Shown here: positions 57,402 to 64,000 of the stretch, piece after piece | How positions within the stretch are numbered: position 1 is the first letter of the stretch | Layout of the letters: every line of letters starts with the position of its first letter | Assembly: GCA_027924645.1 (NCBI GenBank) | Contig: BSBN01001017.1 | Coordinates: 10,814,501 to 10,878,500, forward strand | Source of the DNA: Cunninghamia lanceolata | Lineage: Eukaryota; Streptophyta; Pinopsida; Cupressales; Cupressaceae | DNA: 64,000 nucleotides | Reading direction: 5' to 3' | Notes under the pieces: model-generated | The model's database searches: none | Seen by the model: only the letters and a program-made list of their open reading frames with translations | Told to the model about the DNA's origin: nothing | Translations under genes and position numbers: made by a program

Positions 57402-58280
57402 TAGGCATTCCATCTCTAGAGGACCTAGACCATATTATAGTTGATGGTCAGATGTAAATGGTGGTATGTTTTTTGTCAAAGGACTTGATGAGAGTGTATC
57501 AGGTGATATCATAATAGATGTAGATCCCTTTGGTAGGTACTAGTTTCTATATAGGTGGCATCCTTGAAGTTTTAGAGAATCTAGTAGTTGACTCACAATG
57601 TTCCGATGTAGATCCTTTAGTTATATCCTTTGGTGAGTATTAGGAGTCACATACTAGAGCAACACAAGCATTTAATGATCATTCTACTGCTCCATAGTCT
57701 CAACCTATGGCACCTGATTCACTTGAGTAGGTTGTAGGGTGTATGTGTTTTTAGAGATGATTTCTTTAGGATTGATGTCATCTCACCTTCACAGGTCATT
57801 TTACATGTCATTGCTACAACTAGTAGATGAGAGAATATATGAGTTAATGGATTCCATCATTGCAACTAGAGATGGTGATATTTAGGCTCCTAGTATGACA
57901 CAAGTATATATACTTTTTGATTTTTAAATTTAAAAGTTATACTATAAAATTTAAACATATTCTCGTAGCCCTACACAAATAAATTATATTTGAAATTATT
58001 TTTTCTTTTTTACATGCATATGTAACTCAAGGTAGTAGGCTTGACCCCTATTTCGAGGGAAGAGCACGTTGCACACTTGCTTCACTTGACCATTGGATAG
58101 GTGAGTTAAGTATTAAATTGAAATCCATATATATAAATATCTCATGTATGTATGAATGCATGCATGCATGTATGTATAATTTTTAGTTTTCAAGTTAAAT
58201 TACACTTATGTAGGGCTCTTTACATCTATTAGAGTAGGATTCAGGAGCTAACTTGATTATCAAACCAACTAGTTTACATT
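57402..58280. other. Right flank of F: decayed frame, then intergenic
   Basis: The first 50-80 bp continue the reading frame of 44396-44732. After that, stops are frequent and nothing is recognised. A (CATG/TATG)n microsatellite is at about 58144-58178. Confidence 0.5.
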
Positions 58281-58287
58281 TTTGAGA

Positions 58288-58572
58288 GATAGACATTTAT
58301 GTTTGAGATATGGACATTTGTGTTTATGTTTATGTTTATATTTGACATCATACATATGGACATTTATGTTTATATTTGACATGTATGGACATTTATGCAT
58401 CTATGTGTGGACATGTTTATGTTTGGGATGGACATTTATGTTTATATTTGACATGCATGAACATTTATGTTTATATATTTGACATGTATGGGCATTTATG
58501 AATCTATGTATGGGAATGTTTATGTTTCAGATAGAAATTTATGTTTATATTTGACATGGACATTTATGTCTG
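58288..58572. repeat. Irregular minisatellite of GGACATTTATGTTTATATTTGA
   Basis: The phrase GACATTTATGTTTATATTTGAC with variants recurs about eight times at 20-45 bp spacing. A larger unit of about 70-105 bp, with ATGGACATTTATG, CATCTATGTATGGACATG and TTTATGTTTGGGAT, is repeated about twice. The plus-strand frame over it is a repeat artefact. Confidence 0.8.
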
Positions 58573-59385
58573 AGATATTTAATAAATTTTTGATATAAAT
58601 GATTCTTGATATTTACAATGGATATTTGATATTTACACATGTGTGTATTAAGACATGTAATACAAGTTTCAATAATAAAATATTAACTTAAAAAATATTA
58701 TGCTTATCTCTCTCATGTGATTTACTTATTAATAACTATCAATATTGTCCTCAAGTTGATGTATATGATATGGATATAAATTAATCAACCATGAAAAGAC
58801 TAATGATAACTTGAGTAGCAAGACAATTGATTTCATATTATATACCAAATATATAAAGTTTTGATATAAATGATTATTGATATGAAGAAAATTGTAGGTT
58901 GAAATACACAGTGTGTATTTCAACCTGCACATGCTCGATGTAAGCTATAGATTCAATTAAGCTACTACATATCTCATTTAAAGTTTCACAAATACTAACA
59001 AATACTATTACACTCAAATCATGAATTACATTGGAAAAACAAAAAATAATGAATTTTTTATTTTGTTTTTGTTCATATAAATGTTGATTTCATATTATAT
59101 ACCAAATAATCAAGATAAAAGTTCATCCTATTTGAATATAAATAAACTAGATAGAAGAGACTTGTTAAGTTTGAGACTTGAATGATAATTAAACTCACAT
59201 ACAAATTTCTAAATATAATTCTACAAAGTTAACTATAAATTTCTAATAATACCAAACTCACATGAGCATCAGGAAACTTTAACTTAGGGTTTCAAAACTT
59301 CTCTACAAAAAAGATCTTCACTTAGCTTCAAGAAATATTTATTTTGTACTGACAAGGCCAACCGGAGGAAGGTGGAAGCTCATGT
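58573..59385. other. AT-rich intergenic stretch, no gene seen
   Basis: There is only AT-rich sequence with A-runs and T-runs. TTGATATAAATGATT(C/A)TTGATAT occurs near 58590 and 58860. Confidence 0.5.
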
Positions 59386-59394
59386 GGCCTCACC

Positions 59395-59610
59395 TAAGAC
59401 CTAAGACACCTACTCTCGTAGACATAAGACACCTAAGGAACCTATTCTAGATACCTAGATTTTATAGACATAGTAGACCTGAGACACCTAGATTTTATAC
59501 CTTATTCTAGTCTAGACCTAGTAGATGTCATATCTACCTAAGACACCTAGATTTAATACCTTATTCTAGTATTCTGATTTTATAGTAGATGTAGTAGACC
59601 TAAGACACCT
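59395..59610. repeat. Short ACCTAAGACACCT repeats
   Basis: The phrase (AGTA)GACCTAAGACACCTA(GATTTTATA) recurs about seven times at irregular spacing of 20-60 bp. It leads into the larger tandem array that starts with the same AAGACACCTAACTT. Confidence 0.75.
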
Positions 59611-60323
59611 AAGACACCTAACTTAAAGACTACATGTAAGATAATATTATGTTGGATAGTGTAGGGATCATACCTTGAATGATACAATAACTTCAAATCC
59701 TCTAAGCTACATGATTGCAAAAACACATCTCTTTCCATGATGAAATGTAAAAAAATAGAACCTAGATTTTGAATTATAAAATTTTAAGTATCACTGAAAT
59801 TAGAATTAAATGAAAGAACTATTGGAGCATAAATTGTAGAATTTAAAAATTCTACAAGACACCTAACTTAAAGAGTAGGTTTGTAAGATAAAATTATGTC
59901 ATGTAATGTAGAGATCATTTACCCAAAATGAAATAACAACTTAAAATCCTCTAAGATACATGAATGTAAAAACAAATCTCCTACCGTGCAATGAAATGTA
60001 AAAAAAATAGAACTCGGAGATCATGAATTCTAAAAATAATAATAACCATTGAAATTAAAATTAAATGAAAGAACCATTGAAGCATAGATTTAAAATTTAA
60101 AAGTTCTACAAGACACCTAACTTAAAGAGTCCATGTAAGATAATATTATGTCATGCTAGAGTAGAAATCATATAACTTATTTATAGATCCTACCACAATG
60201 AAATTTAAAAACAATTAGAACCTAGAGATCATGAATTCTAAAATTTTTAAGAACCATTCAAATTAAAATTAAATGAAAGAACTATTGAAGCATAAATTAA
60301 AATAATTTAGAAGTTCTACACAT
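59611..60323. repeat. Three-copy tandem repeat, about 245 bp
   Basis: Units start AAGACACCTAACTTAAAGA at 59611, 59856 and 60110. Each contains GTAAGATAA(T/A)ATTATGT, a CTCCTA..ATGAAATGTAAAAA..TAGAACC block and AAATTAAATGAAAGAAC..TTG(G/A)AGCATA. The third unit is about 40 bp shorter. Identity is roughly 80-85% by eye. No frame or terminal inverted repeat is seen. Confidence 0.85.
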
Positions 60324-62490
60324 AAGACACTTGAGATCTAGTAGACCTAAGACACCTAATATCTACATAAGGCAATATTCTACCATAGTAGGTCTAGTGA
60401 ATACCTGAAGTGAAATGAAAGTTGTTGTCCATATTTTTCATTCATCAATTGGTTCAACTCAGTCTTCAATAAAATTTAATATTTTTTGATGTTCATCTCT
60501 ATCTAGTCTCCACTTATGACATCCACGTGCATGTGGAACTTGATGAAGAGATAGGCCAGTAGCAATTACTAGGTGGCTATACTAATACATCATGTTGTGA
60601 GGCTAGTAATCAATAAAATGAATCCCATTCTAAACATATTTTGACTTGTTTGAGATATGTCCCTTGGAGTACAACTAAACCTATGGGAAAAAACATTCCA
60701 TCACTTGTTTCTAGTTTTTTTTAACTCCATCCTCTCTTCTATGCAACGTAATAAATAATAACTAACAACTTCTATGTTTCTAGCCTCTATTATGACTACA
60801 AAAAACATCTCCTACACCATAATGAAATGTAAACAAATTAGAACCTATCATGAATTCTAATATTTAAGAATCAAATTAAAATTAGAATTTATCAACATAT
60901 TAAAATTTAAAAAATTAAACTACAAGGTACATGATATATATACCCTTTTTAATCAATTATTAAATGTGGTCATAGTTAGTTGAAATCAAAGGAATGTCTT
61001 CAAAGCCTTCATCTTCATCTTTGTTGTATGTGTCAGTAACAACTAGTGACACCAAATTCCATTCACTAACATATACACATCATTGGCTCTTGCAATTTTC
61101 ATAATCTCCCAACATGAAGTCATAACAAAAGTAAGAGTAATCCCTAGTACACAATGTCCACGTGTGGCTATCTGTACTCATGACACAACACAAAGATCTT
61201 GTTTTCTCTACCTTCTTGCATCCATGCTTTGTTCTTCTATCCACACCTACAAATTTTATATATACATCAAACATGATTTAGAATTATAATTTTGCTGAAT
61301 TTATAAACTATAATCACAAACAAATAAAATAAATATTTAAGTAAATATTAAACAAGTCAAGTTTTTTCAAACAATACATACCTAATATCTCCCAAAACAC
61401 TCTATTTGGATGTGGGCTCTATTGATGGTCCGTTCAATGCACATGCAACAAAGGAAAGGATGAGACTCAACCTGCCTCTTCTGAAAGGACAACTGATCCA
61501 GAAAGGATCAATTATCACCAAGGTCTAGGGAGTTGGGTCAAAACTATGTTGCATAAGCACAGGGTAAATGTGGACAGTTTAACAAAGGGTCTTGGTTTTC
61601 TTATAGTTATTTCAAACTGGATTAAATTTGATTTACACTTATTGTTGTTTTAAAGAAAATTCAAAAGATCATAAGGAATGCGAGAAGTAAATGAAGCAAC
61701 ACTCATATTTTCAACCTTTATATCAACACATCTATCAGAGAAATTCACTAACTATAGTATTATAATTAGTTTTTATAAACCCAATCATTCATACTATTAA
61801 TGAAAAAGTTAGAGGATTTTCCAAAACAAATAAGGTTGAATTGTATTTTCTGATTATTGTATTTCACATGTAAACCAGAAATAAAATTCAGAATTTAGAG
61901 CCTAGATTTAGGATTTCTCAAATAAATATGGAAGTAAAGACCAAAATTTAAAGCACTACACCAGATACACAAAGATAGATCTAGAGGAATTGACAACCAT
62001 CTTATATTAATTTCTACAAATTTTAAGTACAAGATATAAATCTAGCAATGAACACTAGAAATATGGATCTATTTCCAAAAGAATAATCTCCTCTATGCTA
62101 AAATGTTGTAAAAACTAACTAATCTACTGAAATTTTGAAAAAAAGGCTAAGTATGCACTGACAACCTAATTCTTCAACTTTCAGACCCTTGAATAAAATG
62201 ATTCCCTCCCTTTTATAGGCATCCAAGAAGCACAACACATTAGTCTTACAATACATGCAATACAATTGTTCCTCATTTCTATCACCAACCTCATGTAACT
62301 CAAAAAGCAATTGTAACAATAGAACTAATTTTGTATGTCAATCTGTAAGTTTGACTTTTCAACTCAAAGATATGCAAAAAGTAAAATAAAGAAATCTCGT
62401 AGGGCCCACTTTATAAAATAGTGGTTTCCTTTTTACAAAATTAGATTACAATAAATTCATTAACACAAAAGTTATCTAAGTCTAAAAATA
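60324..62490. other. AT-rich intergenic stretch, no convincing gene
   Basis: Minus-strand frames at 61080-61274 (MFDVYIKFVGVDRRTKHGCK) and 62119-62319 are short, without start context or recognisable motifs. They are the only candidates. The first is Cys-rich and could be an exon or transposase scrap, but nothing supports it. Confidence 0.45.
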
Positions 62491-62493
62491 GAC

Positions 62494-64000
62494 TCAATGT
62501 GAGATGGACCCCCCTAGAGAAGTCCGTGTCTTCTTGTATTCAACAAAATTTGACAAGAGCTGACCTACTCTATCCACCCTTGGACCTTCTAACCATTCAG
62601 ATCTAAACTTGAAAGTATCGAAGCATTGAGAAACACATTCACACTTCCTTTCCATTTTGCATATACCTACTATTGACAGTTTAAAGTGAGGTTTTGATTC
62701 TACAAACTTGTCAAGCACATTTTTATCAAAACATGGAGCACTTAGCCAATCATCCAATTTCTTCTTGAAGGCTTCCTTCACTTTGTCAAGAGGCTCCAGT
62801 CTATACTTATCATGTGAATATATTTCTGAGTCTACAACTACCTTGACAAAAGTTTGAAAAATAGCAATGTATTCATATATTTCCTGTTGTAACTTCAGTA
62901 ACGTAGGATGATATTCAATTATCTATTCTATCTTATACTAAGTAACCCTTACACAAAACTTAGGAAAACTAGGCTCCTCATAATGAAAAATGTCAAATTC
63001 TATTAACTCCTGACTCATTTTTCCAATTTGTTTCAAAGTTCTCAAAATGTAGTCCAACTTTACATCTTCTCTTTTGGAATTTTCAATGAAAGTGTCTATC
63101 TCTGATTCTATCTTGCAAGATTTGTCATAGTATGGGTAATACTGATAAAAAACACTAAAGGCTTCCTACAAGAATTTGGACACCCATCTGTCAATCAAAG
63201 ATGATTTCTCCTTCATTGCATGTAAGGCAACAACTTCTTTCTTTTTCATCAATACCAAAACATCTGCTGTAGATGGTTGTTTAGTAATGGGTGGTAGAAG
63301 ACCCTTAACAAATGAATCCATCTGACTTAGTTGTAGCTTCAAACCATCTTTCATTTGCTTATCCTTTTCCATTCCTCATTTACTATGTTGTAGGCAGAGT
63401 CAAATGAAAGAATTTCCTTAGCATGGATTTGTTTTCCTAAATTCACCCTTGTAATTTAGTAGTCTTCAGATAGCAATTCCCAATCATCCTTACCAAATGT
63501 AGGGGTAGCAATTTCTACAATCCTTTCCCCTTGATCATTGGTTTGAAATGCTGACAATGTCTTGGGCTTCTTTTTGGGTTTCTCCTTCTCAATTTCAACC
63601 ATCGTCTCTTGGAAGTTAGAGGCGTAATAACTACCTGTTGCCTCTTCTCAAGATTCAAGTTCAAGTTCTACTAAGAGGGTAAGGTGGGAGTATGTGAAGA
63701 CTAATCAACTAAATTTTGTCTCATTTGTTGTTGTTGATCAGATTTCTTATCTACTTTGTCCTCTTGCTGCTACTCTTCCTCATGAAGTTGATCTTCAGTA
63801 GTCTTTGGAGACTTTGTATGCTTAGAAGAATCAACCATCTTACCCTTCAATTTAGAAGCTTTAATCAGTTCCTACTGCTCTTCAGGATTCAGCACATGTT
63901 CTTCTTGGAGTTCTTCTTCTTCCTCCCCAAATGGAACGTTCTCGGCTATATCTTGGATTTTTTCAGTTTGTTCCTCTTTTTCCTCTTCTTTCTCTTCTTT
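62494..64000 (-). pseudogene. Long decayed reading frame of unknown identity, runs off the window
   Basis: Coming from 64000 the minus strand reads a Glu/Lys-rich opening (KEEKEEEKEEQTEKIQDIAE), then QEEHVLNPEEQ-stop-ELIKASKLK and Gln-rich sequence. After a change of frame it reads EKEKPKKKPKTLSAFQTNDQ, IATPTFGKDDWELLSEDY-stop and GKQIHAKEILSFDSAYNIVN. From 63372 in a third frame come MEKDKQMKDGLKLQLSQMDS, KKEVVALHAMKEKSSLIDRW-VSKFL-stop, then SKREDVKLDYILRTLKQIGK and DIFHYEEPSFPKFCVRV. The last part (62781-62494) is MKEAFKKKLDDWLSAPCFDK to SLGGSISH with a stop. Heptad-like spacing suggests coiled coil. Stops and two frame changes argue for a relic, though introns cannot be excluded. The family is not recognised. 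Confidence 0.5.

Noticed and set aside
58282..58482. Plus-strand frame of 66 codons rich in Cys-Leu and Phe-Ile.
   Set aside because: It lies wholly inside the GGACATTTATG minisatellite.
59611..60323. Possible CRISPR-like regular repeats.
   Set aside because: The context is plant nuclear DNA, units are about 245 bp and tandem without unique spacers.
61080..61274. Cys-rich minus-strand frame as a possible small secreted peptide.
   Set aside because: There is no signal peptide, no disulfide spacing pattern I can name, and its start context is AT-rich non-coding DNA.

Overview
The window is a piece of repeat-dominated plant nuclear DNA, probably from a large-genome seed plant. A gymnosperm is possible, but the sequence alone does not prove it. 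The evidence is a set of plant Ty1/copia elements with initiator-Met tRNA primer sites, a Ty3/gypsy-type gag derivative, and a plant L1 LINE with a DUF4283-type ORF1 and a C-terminal zf-RVT domain. A minisatellite is also built on the plant telo-box AAACCCTAA. I found no intact host gene, rRNA, tRNA or CRISPR array. Nearly all recognisable coding sequence is decayed transposon.

Layout, in letters used below. A (522-7789, minus strand) is a complete copia element with target-site duplication (TSD) TAGGA, apparently sitting in an older LTR-like relic (1-516 and 7795-8612). A LINE on the plus strand runs from about 10138 to 34147. It is cut into four pieces by three minus-strand LTR elements: B (11936-17002, copia, TSD CTCAA), C (20116-27397, copia, TSD GATCT) and D (27420-32495, gypsy-type gag-protease derivative without reverse transcriptase, TSD GAATT). 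Removing the three insertions leaves a LINE of about 6.6 kb whose ORF2 reads from endonuclease through reverse transcriptase to the zinc-binding C terminus.

From 34.1 to 44.7 kb the DNA is AT-rich and mostly featureless. It holds decayed reading frames, a solo LTR of the B family (36304-36866, TSD ACTAT), a stem-loop cluster (39.72-39.89 kb), a 21-bp telo-box minisatellite (40244-40580) and a 481-bp tandem duplication (42.27-43.17 kb). F (44733-57396, plus-strand copia, TSD TGTTG) interrupts a decayed frame, and its 5' LTR in turn hosts E (45000-52283, minus-strand copia, TSD GTCTT). From 57.4 to 64 kb there are minisatellites, a three-copy repeat of about 245 bp (59611-60323) and a long decayed minus-strand reading frame of unknown identity (62494-64000).

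A, C and E are one related group: LTRs of about 1.4 kb, a FVDD/FIDD-type reverse transcriptase and a shared terminal GGGGGTGAATCAG block. B, F and the solo LTR are of a different, Tork-like kind (reverse transcriptase motif YVDDM). By eye, LTR divergence is lowest in D (about 2%), then B and C (about 4-5%), and highest in A and E (about 8-10%). Most damage is nonsense mutation that looks like cytosine deamination. The most interesting signals are an inverted repeat that brackets the polypurine tract/3' LTR junction in all five copia elements, element D with a near-intact gag-protease frame and bZIP-type palindromes in its LTR, and the telo-box minisatellite.
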